Shown here: in pieces, positions 53,806 through 62,800 of the stretch | Layout of the letters: each line of letters starts with the position of its first letter | Position numbering within the stretch: position 1 is the first letter of the stretch | Source: Sphingomonas sp. JUb134 | GTDB lineage: Bacteria > Pseudomonadota > Alphaproteobacteria > Sphingomonadales > Sphingomonadaceae | Reading direction: 5' to 3' | DNA length: 64,000 bases | Assembly: GCF_004341505.2 (NCBI RefSeq) | Contig: NZ_SLYP02000001.1 | Span: 1,375,001 to 1,439,000 of the forward strand | Program-made: the position numbers and the translations under genes | The notes under the pieces: generated by a model | Told to the model about the DNA's origin: nothing | The model's database searches: none | What the model saw: only the letters and a program-made list of their open reading frames with translations

Positions 53806-54783
53806 TCAGCGCAACGGCTTGCCCGAGTCCTTCCACCGGTCGAGCACCGTCGATTCCGGCAGCTTGTTTTCGGCCGCGGGCGGCGCCGGAGTGGGTGCGG
53901 GGCGCACTTCGGGCGCGTCGGTGCCCGGTTGCAGCGTCGGGGGCGGAGCTGCGCCCGCAGCGGTTTCCGGAAGCGGGAGCGGGTCGAGCGGCGAGGGCAG
54001 GTGCGGCCCCGGCGGGGGCTCGCGCCCGGCGTAGCGGTCGCTGAACGCATCGGCCGTCCCCCACCACCCCTTCCAGCGGTGGAAGAAATGCGCCCCGAAC
54101 GCGCCCGTCATCACCAGCGAGCGGTTCCACGCCGGGGTGACCGCATAGGTGTGATAGTGAGTGGCGAGCCCCACCGGCGCGAACACCGCGCCGCTCAGCG
54201 CCTGTGCCGCGACGCGCCGCGCGCGTGCCCAGGCGGCGGGGACGCGCCGCCGGGCCATGGCACCGTCGCAGGCGAAGCTGAACTGGCAGCCCCGCCGCTC
54301 CGATCCCTGGTAGACCACGCCGCACACGGTTGCCGGGAAGGCGGGATGGCGGACGCGATTGAGCACCACCTGCGCCACCGCGCGCTGCCCGTCGTCGGGC
54401 TCGTTCGCCGCCTCGTAATAGACTGCGGCCGTGAGGCATTCGAGCGCACGCGCCTGGTCGAGCACGCTGCCGCGCGCGCGAAAGGGGCGGGCGGGCACGA
54501 TCGACCCGTCTCCCTCCATGGCGGCGAGCGCGGGGATCGGCAGGTCCGGCAGCGGCGCGGTGCCGGTGGTGCCGGCCTGCGGTGCCGCGAGCGCGCCGGA
54601 GAAGGGCGGCGCCTCCGCCTGCGCGGTGCTGCGGGGGGGCAGGGCCATGCGGCGGGCGGCGGCGCGCTGCTGCTGGTCGAGCGCGATGCGCCCCGCATGC
54701 AGCGAGAAGGCCAGGGCGGCCGCGGCCGCCGTCGTCACCGCGACCTGTCGCCTGCCAATCCGTCCCAGGCGCCGCACCGTCAC
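53806..54783 (-). CDS. cell wall hydrolase, SleB/Hydrolase_2 family
   Basis: 325 residues from GTG 54783. A basic N-terminus and one hydrophobic segment (VAVTTAAAAALAFSL) suggest export or anchoring. The SleB-type domain (about 110-235) has ECLTAAVYYEAANEPDDGQR with the catalytic-type Glu, VAQVVLNRVRHPAFPATVCG, GCQFSFACDG, and ATHYHTYAVTPAW. The C-terminal 70 residues are Pro-rich and low complexity. It probably cleaves peptidoglycan glycan strands. Confidence 0.9.
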   Translation of the reverse strand: MTVRRLGRIGRRQVAVTTAAAAALAFSLHAGRIALDQQQRAAARRMALPPRSTAQAEAPPFSGALAAPQAGTTGTAPLPDLPIPALAAMEGDGSIVPARPFRARGSVLDQARALECLTAAVYYEAANEPDDGQRAVAQVVLNRVRHPAFPATVCGVVYQGSERRGCQFSFACDGAMARRRVPAAWARARRVAAQALSGAVFAPVGLATHYHTYAVTPAWNRSLVMTGAFGAHFFHRWKGWWGTADAFSDRYAGREPPPGPHLPSPLDPLPLPETAAGAAPPPTLQPGTDAPEVRPAPTPAPPAAENKLPESTVLDRWKDSGKPLR

Positions 54784-54802
54784 TCCCTGGCCCTTGCCCC
54801 GA

Positions 54803-57649
54803 TCAGCGCGTCAGCTTCGGCGTGTCGAGGTCGAGCGCGCTGGCCGGGATCACCTCGGCCTGCGGGTAGCGCTGGCGCAGCGTGTCCGCGAACTGCTTGG
54901 CATCACCGACCACGACGATGCTCGCGCCGGCCGGGTCGAGCACCTGCGCCGCCACCTGCTGCACCGCCTGCGCATCGACGCCCTCGATCTCTGCGAGCGC
55001 ATTGTCGATCGCGTTCACCGGCTGGCCCGCCAGCACATAGGCGCCGAGCTTGCCCGCCAGGCCGCCGCGCGTCTCGACATCGCGGCTGAAGCCGCCCGAG
55101 AGCACCGCCTTGCGCGTCGCGAGCTCGGCGGCCGGCACCGGATCGCGGCCGATGCGGCGCAGCTCCGCGACGATCAGGTCCACCACCTCGGGCGCGGACT
55201 CGTTCTTGGTCTGCACGGTGGCGCTGAACGGGCCCACGCCACGATCGCCGGCAAGGGCGCTGCGTGCCCCGTAGGAAAGCCCGCGCTTGATGCGGATTTC
55301 CTGGTTGAGCCGCGACGAGAAGCCGCCGCCCAGCACCGTGCTCGCCAGCCGCGCGGCCGGGAAGCGCGGATCGCCGCGCGACAGCGCCGCGCGCGAGACC
55401 ACCACCGCCGCCTGCCCGCTGCCAGGCAGGTCGACCACGACGACGCGGGGCTTCGCTGGAAGCGCGGGCTCCGCCGGTGCCGCGGCGCTGGCGCCGCTTG
55501 CCTGCCAGTCGCCGAACAGCTGCTCGGCCATGGCCTGCGCCTTGGCGGGCGTGATGTCGCCGACCAGGATCAGCGTCGCGCGATCCGGCCGCCAGGCTTC
55601 GCCATGGGAGGCGACGATCTGCTCGCGAGTGACGCCACGATAGCTGGTTTCCGTGCCAACCTTGCCATAGCGACTGTCGCCGAACACCGCGCGCGCCGCG
55701 ACCTTGCCTGCGAGCGAGCCGGGATCCGACTGTTCGATCTGGAGCGCGTCAATCCACTGGGTACGGACCCGCTCGATCTCCTTGGGATCATAGGCGGGAT
55801 TGCGGACCACATCGGCCAGGATGCCCATCGCCGGAGCGAGCCCGTTGGTGCCCACCAGCAGCGAGACGCTCGCGCCGTCGTCCTCTGCGTCGGTGTCGAG
55901 CGATGCGCCCAGCGCCTCCACCTCCGCCGCGATCTGCGTGGCGGAGCGGGCGCGGGTGCCTTCGGTCAGCAGCTCGGTCGCGAACTGGCTCGGTTCCGGG
56001 CGGCGGCCGGGCGCGGAGAGCTCACGCGTGTCGACGACCAAGGTCGCGGCGACCAGCGGCAGGCCGGGCTTGGGCACGGTTACGAGCCGCAGCCCGTTTG
56101 CGAGCCGCGTCTCCGTCCGCGCGGGAAGCGCCGCGGTGGCGGCAGGACCCGGCTGTGGCAGCGGCTTGCGTTCGGCCTCCGATGCGACCTGATGCAGCGC
56201 CACCCCGGCGGGAATGGTCAGCGCGCGGGTCTCGACGGTGGGGGCGATACGGATCGAGTCGTCTGGGGCTGCACCCTCGGCCTGCGGCAGATATTGCAGC
56301 ACCGCCCCCTGGTTCTCCCCCAGATAACGGCGGGCGACGCGCTGGACCGCGGCGGCATCGACCTTGGCGATCGCGGCGAGCTGGCGGTCGGCGGCGCGGG
56401 GATCGCCGTTGACGATCACGCTGTTGGCGAGCGTGAAGGCACGCCCCTCGGCGGTTTCGCGCCGGGCGAGTGCGGCCGCCAGGATCTCGTTCTTGGCCTC
56501 CGCCAGTTCGGCGGCGGAGACCGGCGCATCGCGCAGCCGTGCCACTTCCCGCTTCAGCCCGGCTTCTACCGCGCCGATGTCCTTGCCCCCAGCAGCGATC
56601 GCATAGGCCGCGAGCACGCCGGTGTCCTTCTTGCTGTCCAGATAGGTCTCGGCCGACTGGGCGAGCTGATCGCGATAGACCAGCGCCTGGTACAGCCGCG
56701 AGTTGCGCCCGGTCGAAAGCACCGCGTTCAGCACCGCGAGTGCGGCCTGGTCCGGGTGGTTGTCGGGCGGAACCTGGTAGCTCAGCACCACTGCGGGGAG
56801 CGGCGTGTTCTCGGCATGGACGACGTGCCGCGTGGCGGCGGTGCGTGGGGGCTCCTTCACCGCCACGCGCGGGATCGGCCGGTCGGGCTTGGCTACGGGC
56901 GCGAAATACTGGTCCACCCAGCGGTCAAGCTCGGCGGGGTCGAAGTTGCCGGCGACCACCAGCACGGCGTTGTCCGGCCGGTAATAGGTCGCGTGGAAGG
57001 CGCGGATGTCGTCGATCGTGGCCGCGTCCAGATCCTCGATGCTGCCGATCCCCGGCCGCGCATAGGGATGGCGGGTGTAGGAAATCATCGGCAGGTAAAA
57101 GCCGAACAGCTTGCCATAGGGCTGCGCGAACACGCGGCTGCGCAGCTCCTCCTTCACCACGCCCCGCTCGGAGGCGAAGCTGGTCGGCTCCACGACCAGC
57201 GTCGCCATGCGATCGGCCTCGGCGAACAGCAGCCGCTCAAGATGATTGGCCGGCACCACTTCGAAATAGTTGGTGTAGTCGTCGGCCGTCGAGGCGTTGT
57301 TGTAGCCGCCCACGTCCTCGGTCAGCCGGTCGAACGCCTCGGACGGCAGGTTGCGCGTCTGCTTGAACATCAGATGCTCGAACATGTGCGCAAAGCCCGA
57401 TCGCCCGCGCGGATCGTCCTTCGAGCCGACGTCATACCAGACCTGCACCGCGACGTTGGCGGTGGAGGTGTCGCGGATCGCATAGACCCTGAGGCCGTTC
57501 GCCAGCGTCCGCTCGGTATAGGCGAGCGGTGCGACCGGGGCCGGTGCTGGTGGCTTCGCGGTCGATGCGGCGGGGGCGTGCTGCCGTGCGGCGGCGGTTG
57601 CGGGAACAAGTGCAGTGGCGAGCAGCAGCGCCGCGCGGAAAGGGTGCAT
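54803..57649 (-). CDS. M16 family zinc metallopeptidase, second paralog
   Basis: 948 residues. Signal peptide (RAALLLATALVPATAAA). Zinc motif HMFEH with the distal Glu in GVVKEELRSRV. The second, inactive M16 half starts near residue 490 (TRLANGLRLVTVPKPGLPLV) and contains GGFSSRLNQEIRIKRGLSYG. Same two-domain build as the protein at 23716-26598, but sequences differ widely, so this is an old duplication or separate family branch. Confidence 0.93.
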   Translation of the reverse strand: MHPFRAALLLATALVPATAAARQHAPAASTAKPPAPAPVAPLAYTERTLANGLRVYAIRDTSTANVAVQVWYDVGSKDDPRGRSGFAHMFEHLMFKQTRNLPSEAFDRLTEDVGGYNNASTADDYTNYFEVVPANHLERLLFAEADRMATLVVEPTSFASERGVVKEELRSRVFAQPYGKLFGFYLPMISYTRHPYARPGIGSIEDLDAATIDDIRAFHATYYRPDNAVLVVAGNFDPAELDRWVDQYFAPVAKPDRPIPRVAVKEPPRTAATRHVVHAENTPLPAVVLSYQVPPDNHPDQAALAVLNAVLSTGRNSRLYQALVYRDQLAQSAETYLDSKKDTGVLAAYAIAAGGKDIGAVEAGLKREVARLRDAPVSAAELAEAKNEILAAALARRETAEGRAFTLANSVIVNGDPRAADRQLAAIAKVDAAAVQRVARRYLGENQGAVLQYLPQAEGAAPDDSIRIAPTVETRALTIPAGVALHQVASEAERKPLPQPGPAATAALPARTETRLANGLRLVTVPKPGLPLVAATLVVDTRELSAPGRRPEPSQFATELLTEGTRARSATQIAAEVEALGASLDTDAEDDGASVSLLVGTNGLAPAMGILADVVRNPAYDPKEIERVRTQWIDALQIEQSDPGSLAGKVAARAVFGDSRYGKVGTETSYRGVTREQIVASHGEAWRPDRATLILVGDITPAKAQAMAEQLFGDWQASGASAAAPAEPALPAKPRVVVVDLPGSGQAAVVVSRAALSRGDPRFPAARLASTVLGGGFSSRLNQEIRIKRGLSYGARSALAGDRGVGPFSATVQTKNESAPEVVDLIVAELRRIGRDPVPAAELATRKAVLSGGFSRDVETRGGLAGKLGAYVLAGQPVNAIDNALAEIEGVDAQAVQQVAAQVLDPAGASIVVVGDAKQFADTLRQRYPQAEVIPASALDLDTPKLTR

Positions 57650-57672
57650 CGATCAGCCTTGCGGTGCGCGGG

Positions 57673-57873
57673 TCAGCGCTTGGTACGGGAGCGGTTTGCG
57701 TAGAGCAGCGCGGCGGTGAGCGCCGCCGAGCCGATGCCGACGCCGATGCTGATCGGAACGGCGGGCCAGCGCTTGGGCCGCTCGATATCGGCGGTTTCGG
57801 CCGCGGCTTCGCGCACGCGCTTGGCGTCCTTGCAGGCGGCCTCGACTTCGTTGATCGGGTGCGTGTCGGTCAT
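57673..57873 (-). CDS. small single-helix membrane protein, unknown
   Basis: 66 residues: a charged helical N-terminal part (INEVEAACKDAKRVREAAAE) and one C-terminal transmembrane helix (ISIGVGIGSAALTAALLYA) ending in basic residues. ATG 57873 has GGAGAAGAG ahead. It lies 19 bases after tgt on the same strand, likely in one transcript with it. Confidence 0.72.
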   Translation of the reverse strand: MTDTHPINEVEAACKDAKRVREAAAETADIERPKRWPAVPISIGVGIGSAALTAALLYANRSRTKR

Positions 57874-57892
57874 TGCTCTTCTCCGAGTACGA

Positions 57893-59023
57893 TCATCCGC
57901 GACTGGAATAGCGCGTCCGGAAGTCGTTGGCGAACATGGATAAGCTGCCCGCCGCAATTGCCGCGCGCAGGTCCGCCATCAGCCGCTGGTAGAACCACAG
58001 ATTATGCTCGGTCATCAGCATCGCCCCCAGGATCTCGCCCGCGCGGACCAGATGATGGATATAGGCGCGGCTCCACCCGGTGCAGCTGGGGCAGGGGCAT
58101 TCGGGATCGAGCGGCCCCGTGTCCTCGGCAAAGCGCGCGTTGCGGATGTTGATTGGGCCGGTGCGGGTGAACGCCTGGCCGGTGCGGCCCGAGCGGGTCG
58201 GCAGCACGCAGTCGAACATGTCGACGCCGCGCTCGACCGCACCGACGATGTCGTCGGGCTTGCCAACGCCCATCAGGTAGCGGGGCCTGGCCGCGTCGAG
58301 CTGGCCGGGCGCATAGTCGAGTACGCCGAACATCGCCTCCTGGCCCTCGCCGACCGCGAGGCCGCCGATCGCATAACCGTCGAAGCCGATGTCTTTCAGC
58401 GCATCCGCCGACTCTCGGCGCAACTCCTGATCGAGCGCGCCCTGCTGGATGCCGAACAGCGCCGCACCCTCGGCATGGGCGCCGCCCGAATCGAAGCCGT
58501 CGCGGCTGCGCTTCGCCCAGCGCATCGAGCGCTCCATCGCGCGCGCCTGCACGTCGCGGGTGGCGGTGGTCGGCACCAGCTCGTCGAACGCCATGACGAT
58601 GTCGGACCCGAGCAGCCGCTGGATCTCCATCGAGCGTTCGGGGCTCAGCAGATGGCGCGAGCCGTCGAGGTGGCTCTTGAACTCGACGCCGTCCTCGGAG
58701 CGCTTGGTGAGCTCGGACAGGCTCATCACCTGATAGCCGCCGCTGTCGGTCAGGATCGGCCGGTCCCAGCCCATGAAGCCGTGGAGGCCACCCAGCCGGT
58801 GCACGCGCTCGGCGCCCGGGCGCAGCATCAGGTGATAGGTGTTGCCGAGCAGGATGTCGGCGCCCGAGGCACGCACGTCCGCGGGTTTCACGGCCTTCAC
58901 GGTGGCGGCGGTGCCGACCGGCATGAAGGCAGGGGTGCGGATGGTGCCGCGGCGCATCGCGATCTCGCCGGTGCGGGCGCGGCCGTCGGTCGCGTGGATG
59001 GTGAAGTCGAAACGAGGGGACAT
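57893..59023 (-). CDS. tgt: queuine tRNA-ribosyltransferase (TGT)
   Basis: 376 residues, normal length. Seen are [27 protein letters not shown], the catalytic-type Asp in [21 protein letters not shown], the nucleophile Asp in [15 protein letters not shown], and the zinc site [17 protein letters not shown]. It exchanges guanine-34 for preQ1 in tRNAs with GUN anticodons. Together with gluQ and the YhhQ-like transporter this shows a queuosine pathway in the organism. Confidence 0.97.
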   Translation of the reverse strand: MSPRFDFTIHATDGRARTGEIAMRRGTIRTPAFMPVGTAATVKAVKPADVRASGADILLGNTYHLMLRPGAERVHRLGGLHGFMGWDRPILTDSGGYQVMSLSELTKRSEDGVEFKSHLDGSRHLLSPERSMEIQRLLGSDIVMAFDELVPTTATRDVQARAMERSMRWAKRSRDGFDSGGAHAEGAALFGIQQGALDQELRRESADALKDIGFDGYAIGGLAVGEGQEAMFGVLDYAPGQLDAARPRYLMGVGKPDDIVGAVERGVDMFDCVLPTRSGRTGQAFTRTGPINIRNARFAEDTGPLDPECPCPSCTGWSRAYIHHLVRAGEILGAMLMTEHNLWFYQRLMADLRAAIAAGSLSMFANDFRTRYSSRG

Positions 59024-59134
59024 GCCCGCCTGATGCCGCCGCGCGCTGCCGCTGTCGAGCCGCGATCACGCTTCCCGTGCAGGGAGCGTCGGCCGCTCCG
59101 GTGCGTTTCGACGCGTGAGGAAGAGGAGCATGCC

Positions 59135-59299
59135 ATGGCCGAACAACCCCTGTCGCCCGGCGACGACGCCGCACCCGGTACGCCCGGCACCGGCGAGAAC
59201 CTCTGCCCGCGCTGCAGCGGCAGCGGGCGGATCAACGGCGTGGAGTGTCCGGAATGCGAGGGCACCGGCAAGGTGATCGAGGGGATCGGCGGCGGGTGA
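59135..59299 (+). CDS. 54-residue DnaJ-type zinc-finger protein
   Basis: Short protein with two CxxCxGxG repeats: CPRCSGSGRING and CPECEGTGKV. These are the zinc-binding repeats of the DnaJ cysteine-rich domain; here only two of the usual four exist, enough for one zinc site. The first 22 residues are acidic and Pro/Gly-rich. AGAGGAG (59122-59128) is 6 bases before ATG 59135, supporting translation. Role unknown; a chaperone-related job is only a guess. Confidence 0.75.
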   Translation: MAEQPLSPGDDAAPGTPGTGENLCPRCSGSGRINGVECPECEGTGKVIEGIGGG

Positions 59300-59379
59300 G
59301 GGCCCTTTTCGGCCGCGCGAAAGGATGTCAGCCTTAGCTGGCATGACGAAGTAGACGCGGGAAGGCCCCAGAACCACCA

Positions 59380-59485
59380 CCGTTCGTCCTGAGTAGCCAT
59401 TGAGCGAAGTCGAAATGGCGTATCGAAGGACGGGATGCTTCGATACGGGTCTTCGACAAGCTCAGCCCCTACTCAGCACGAACGG
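59380..59485. repeat. about 110-base imperfect inverted repeat, copy 2
   Basis: Same family as 40103-40213. Left arm CCGTTCGTCCTGAGTA..., right arm ...TACTCAGCACGAACGG; the left arms of the two copies differ at about one of 50 bases. It again lies between convergent ends, here of the zinc-finger gene and pgeF. Confidence 0.85.
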
Positions 59486-59498
59486 GGATGTTGAAGGT

Positions 59499-60263
59499 CT
59501 ATTCCAGCCCGATGATCGCGATCTGCCGTCCATAATCCGGTTCGCCGCGGTGGGTCGCGCGGCGGTAGCTGAAGAACCGCTCCGGATCGGCATAGGTGTC
59601 GAGGCCGAGCGCCTCGATCCGCCGCACGCCGGCGCTTGCGAGCCGGTGGACGACATAGGCCTCCAGGTCGAACTGGGCGTGGCCTTCTCGCGTGTCGGTG
59701 AAGAAGCGTTCGTTCTCCGGATTGGCTTCGGCAAAGCGGCGAACGAAGTCGGCATCCACCTCATAGCTGGCGCGCGCGATGCAGGGACCGACCGCAGCAG
59801 CGATCCGCTCCCGCCTGGCGCCCAGCTGCTCCATTGCCGCCAGCGTGGAGTCGGTGACGCCGCCGATCGCGCCCTTCCAACCCGCGTGCGCAGCCCCGAC
59901 GATGCCCGCCTCACGGTCGGCGAGCAGCACCGGCGCGCAGTCCGCCGTGAGAATGCCGAGGGCGAGGCCCGGCCGGTCCGTCACCAGCGCGTCGGCGTGC
60001 GGGCGCAGGGCCTGCTCGAACGGCTGCGTCACCACGACCGCCTCGGCGGAATGGACCTGGAACAGCGTCACCAGCTGCGCTCCCGGCAGCACCGCCTCGG
60101 TCGCGCGGCGACGGTTCTCCGCCACCACTTTGGCGGCATCTTCGGAGCCCAGCCCGACGTTCAGCCCGGCATGGATGCCGCTCGACACCCCGCCGCGCCG
60201 GCCGAGGAAGCCGTGCGGCACGCCTGCCAGCGTGGCGGCGCGGATCACTTCGGGATGGTTCAC
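59499..60263 (-). CDS. pgeF: peptidoglycan editing factor PgeF (laccase-domain, YfiH family)
   Basis: 254 residues. Marks are HGFLGRRGGVSSG, FQVHSAEAVVV (His), LTADCAPVLLAD (Cys), AHAGWKGAIGGV (His), and GPCIARASYEVD. PgeF/YfiH removes wrongly incorporated serine from peptidoglycan precursors; older annotation as polyphenol oxidase stems from the same fold. GTG start overlaps the GNAT stop. Last gene of the lgt operon. Confidence 0.93.
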   Translation of the reverse strand: MNHPEVIRAATLAGVPHGFLGRRGGVSSGIHAGLNVGLGSEDAAKVVAENRRRATEAVLPGAQLVTLFQVHSAEAVVVTQPFEQALRPHADALVTDRPGLALGILTADCAPVLLADREAGIVGAAHAGWKGAIGGVTDSTLAAMEQLGARRERIAAAVGPCIARASYEVDADFVRRFAEANPENERFFTDTREGHAQFDLEAYVVHRLASAGVRRIEALGLDTYADPERFFSYRRATHRGEPDYGRQIAIIGLE

Positions 60264-60769
60264 AGATCCAGGCTCCAGATTCGGTCGTCGTCGACCTGCT
60301 CGCCGACGACGAATTCATAGCGACCGACCTCGACGAAGCCGTAGCGCGCGTAGAAGCGCTGGGCGCGATGGTTGTCGACGTAGACGCTCAGCACCAGCCG
60401 GTCGGCGCCCTGGGCGCGGGCGGTGGCGAGCGCCCAGTCCATCAGCGCTGGCGCCACGCCTTCACCCTGCCAAGGGCCGAGCACGTACAGCTGGTGCAGC
60501 TCGACGGTCCGCGCACCCCAGTCGCCCGGGAAAACGACGGGGCCCAGCTTGGCGAAGCCGGCGATCGCGCCGCCTTCCGCCTCGGCCAGCCGCATCTTGT
60601 AGGCCGGATCCGACAGATGCGAAGGCAGGCCGTTCTCGCCGAAGGTGGCGTCGAGGAACGCAGCCAGATCAGAGGCGCGGTAGAGCGTGCCGAAGGTGTC
60701 GCAGTAGCAGCGCTTCGCCATCTCCGACAGCGCCGGCCCGTCCGCCGGCAGCGCGTCGCGCAGGATCAT
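60260..60769 (-). CDS. GNAT family N-acetyltransferase
   Basis: 169 residues. Acetyl-CoA site VELHQLYVLGPWQGEGVAPA, then RLVLSVYVDNHRAQRFYARY and GFVEVGRYEF. Substrate not evident. ATG 60769 overlaps the midA stop, and the stop overlaps the pgeF GTG. The open frame continues upstream through midA but that is a shadow. Confidence 0.9.
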   Translation of the reverse strand: MILRDALPADGPALSEMAKRCYCDTFGTLYRASDLAAFLDATFGENGLPSHLSDPAYKMRLAEAEGGAIAGFAKLGPVVFPGDWGARTVELHQLYVLGPWQGEGVAPALMDWALATARAQGADRLVLSVYVDNHRAQRFYARYGFVEVGRYEFVVGEQVDDDRIWSLDL

Positions 60770-61812
60770 GCGAACCCCGCCGGCGCCGGCCAGTCGGGCG
60801 CGGTGACGGCGATCGCCTTGAACAGCTCGCCCATCTTGTCGGGCGCGACCAGCCGCTGGCGATCGTCGGCGATCTGCTGCGCGCGCTCCGGGCTGGCGAG
60901 CGCGAGCGTCGCCACCCGCGCGTCGATGCCGAGCGCGGTCAGCCAGAACCCCTGTTCGAGCGGGCCATATCCCTTGGCGTCCTCGACCCGTGCGGCCTCC
61001 AGCAATGTCCCGAAGTCGACATGGGCGGTGAGGTCCACCTCGCCGGGCGTGTCGAACGGATTGGCGAATTGATGCTCGCGCACCGCCTGCAGCGAGTCGC
61101 CGATCGCGGGCCCGGTGTAGCCATAGTCGATCACCAGCGCGGTGCCGCCCTGCGCCACCAGCCGCTTCGCCAGCTGGCGCATCACCGCGACGGCGGCGGG
61201 CGCCGTCTCCAGGATCGAGCCCGGGGGTGCGTCGCGCAGCGCCTCCGGCACGATCGGGTCGAAGCCGGTGGTGCCGGCGATCGGCAGGAACAGCGTGTCC
61301 TGGCAGGCGACCAGCCGCTCGCGCCAGCCCTCGACGGTCTTGATGAGTTGCCGGATGGGAAGGGCGTCGAAGAACTCGTTCGCCACCACCAGCAGCGCGC
61401 CGTCGTCGGGAACCCCGACCAGGTCGACGTGCCATTCGGCGTCGGGCACGCGCTCCTTCTGCGCGGCGCGCAGCGTGGCGCTCGTCTCGATGAAGTGCAC
61501 CTGCGGCTTGAGCCCTGCGCTCGCCATGGCGCGCAACGCGTCGGCTGCCAGCGTTCCCCGGCCCGGCCCGAGCTCGACATAGCGGGCGGGCGGCCGCCCG
61601 GCGCGGTGCCAGGCGTCGGCAAGCGCCAGCCCCACCAGTTCGCCGAACATCTGGCTGACTTCGGGCGCCGTCGTGAAGTCGCCCCGCGCGCCCAGCGGGT
61701 CGCGGCTGTTGTAATAATGGGCGTTCGCTGCGCCCATGAACTGGGACAGCGGGATCGGCCCGCCCAGCGTGATCGCGCGGGCGAGCCGGTCGGGGAGCGA
61801 CCCCTCGCTCAA
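60766..61812 (-). CDS. MidA/NDUFAF7-family SAM-dependent methyltransferase
   Basis: 348 residues. Family marks: [29 protein letters not shown], the SAM loop [34 protein letters not shown] and [11 protein letters not shown]. Eukaryotic relatives methylate an arginine of complex I; bacterial targets are unknown. TTG 61812 overlaps the lgt stop (TTGA) and has GGAGAG 6 bases ahead. Confidence 0.92.
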   Translation of the reverse strand: MSEGSLPDRLARAITLGGPIPLSQFMGAANAHYYNSRDPLGARGDFTTAPEVSQMFGELVGLALADAWHRAGRPPARYVELGPGRGTLAADALRAMASAGLKPQVHFIETSATLRAAQKERVPDAEWHVDLVGVPDDGALLVVANEFFDALPIRQLIKTVEGWRERLVACQDTLFLPIAGTTGFDPIVPEALRDAPPGSILETAPAAVAVMRQLAKRLVAQGGTALVIDYGYTGPAIGDSLQAVREHQFANPFDTPGEVDLTAHVDFGTLLEAARVEDAKGYGPLEQGFWLTALGIDARVATLALASPERAQQIADDRQRLVAPDKMGELFKAIAVTAPDWPAPAGFA

Positions 61813-62687
61813 GCCACGCTCTCCGACCCCGCGATCGGCTCGATCCGCTGGCGGCGGCGATTGGCGGTGACGATCAGGTAGATGCCGCCCGCGATCATCG
61901 GCAGCGTCAGCCACTGGCCCATGTGCAGCCCGGTCTGCCGCGCGAACTCCATCAGCTGCTCGTCCGCCTCGCGGAAGAACTCGACGAAGAAGCGGCTGAG
62001 GCCGTAGCCCAGCAGGAACCAGCCGACGAGCTTGCCCGGCTGATAACGGGCGTTGGTGCGCCAGAACAGGAACCAGAGAAGCGCGCCGAGAAGAATGCCC
62101 TCAAGGCCCGCCTCATAGAGCTGGCTGGGGTGGCGCGCCGGATCCAGCCCGCCCGCCACGGTGTTGGGAAACACGATGCCCCAGGGCACGTCCGTCGCCT
62201 TGCCCCACAGTTCACCGTTCACGAAGTTCGCGAGCCGGCCGAAGAACAGCCCGAAGGGTGCGCAGCACGCGACATAGTCATGGATGCGCAGCCAGTTGAG
62301 CTTGTGCTTGCGTGCCATCAGCAAGATGCCGATCGACGTGCCGACCACGCCGCCGTGGAACGACATGCCGCCGTCCCACAGGCGCAGGATCCGCCACGGA
62401 TCGGACCACATGTCCTCGCCATAGAACAGCACATAGCCGATGCGCCCGCCCAGGATGATGCCGAGCGTCGCATAGAAGACCATGTCGTCGGCATGGCGGC
62501 GCGCCATCGGGGCGCCCGGCTGCGCCAGCAGCTTCAGCAGGTACCACCAGCCGACCAGGATGCCGGCCAGATAGGCAAGCGAATACCATTTCAACGTGAA
62601 GAAGCCGAGGTCGAGCGCCACGGGGTCGAGCCCCAGCTGGTCGAACCGGATGTGGCCGCCGGCGGCGGCAAGCGTCGAAAGGATCAA
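61809..62687 (-). CDS. lgt: prolipoprotein diacylglyceryl transferase
   Basis: 292 residues with about seven membrane helices. Conserved Lgt segments are [47 protein letters not shown], and the signature [14 protein letters not shown], then [13 protein letters not shown]. It attaches diacylglycerol to lipobox cysteines such as those predicted for the lipoproteins at 4510 and 48015. TTG 62687 (GGAG 8 bases ahead) starts just before the family core; an open frame to 62918 is not conserved-looking. First gene of the lgt-midA-GNAT-pgeF unit. Confidence 0.95.
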   Translation of the reverse strand: MILSTLAAAGGHIRFDQLGLDPVALDLGFFTLKWYSLAYLAGILVGWWYLLKLLAQPGAPMARRHADDMVFYATLGIILGGRIGYVLFYGEDMWSDPWRILRLWDGGMSFHGGVVGTSIGILLMARKHKLNWLRIHDYVACCAPFGLFFGRLANFVNGELWGKATDVPWGIVFPNTVAGGLDPARHPSQLYEAGLEGILLGALLWFLFWRTNARYQPGKLVGWFLLGYGLSRFFVEFFREADEQLMEFARQTGLHMGQWLTLPMIAGGIYLIVTANRRRQRIEPIAGSESVA

Positions 62688-62800
62688 GTCGAAGGCTCCG
62701 GAAGTCTTTGCGCTGCTGGTACGCCGCTCGCCCGGAAAACCCAAGCGCGGAAGCGCAGGCCGGCTGGCGCCGGCTTTCGCCGGGCGATAGAGCGGCGGCC

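Noticed and set aside
54431..57703. 1090-codon open frame on the plus strand
   Set aside because: It is antisense to the M16 peptidase, whose zinc motif, signal peptide and domain order are clear. The antisense translation shows no protein-like features.
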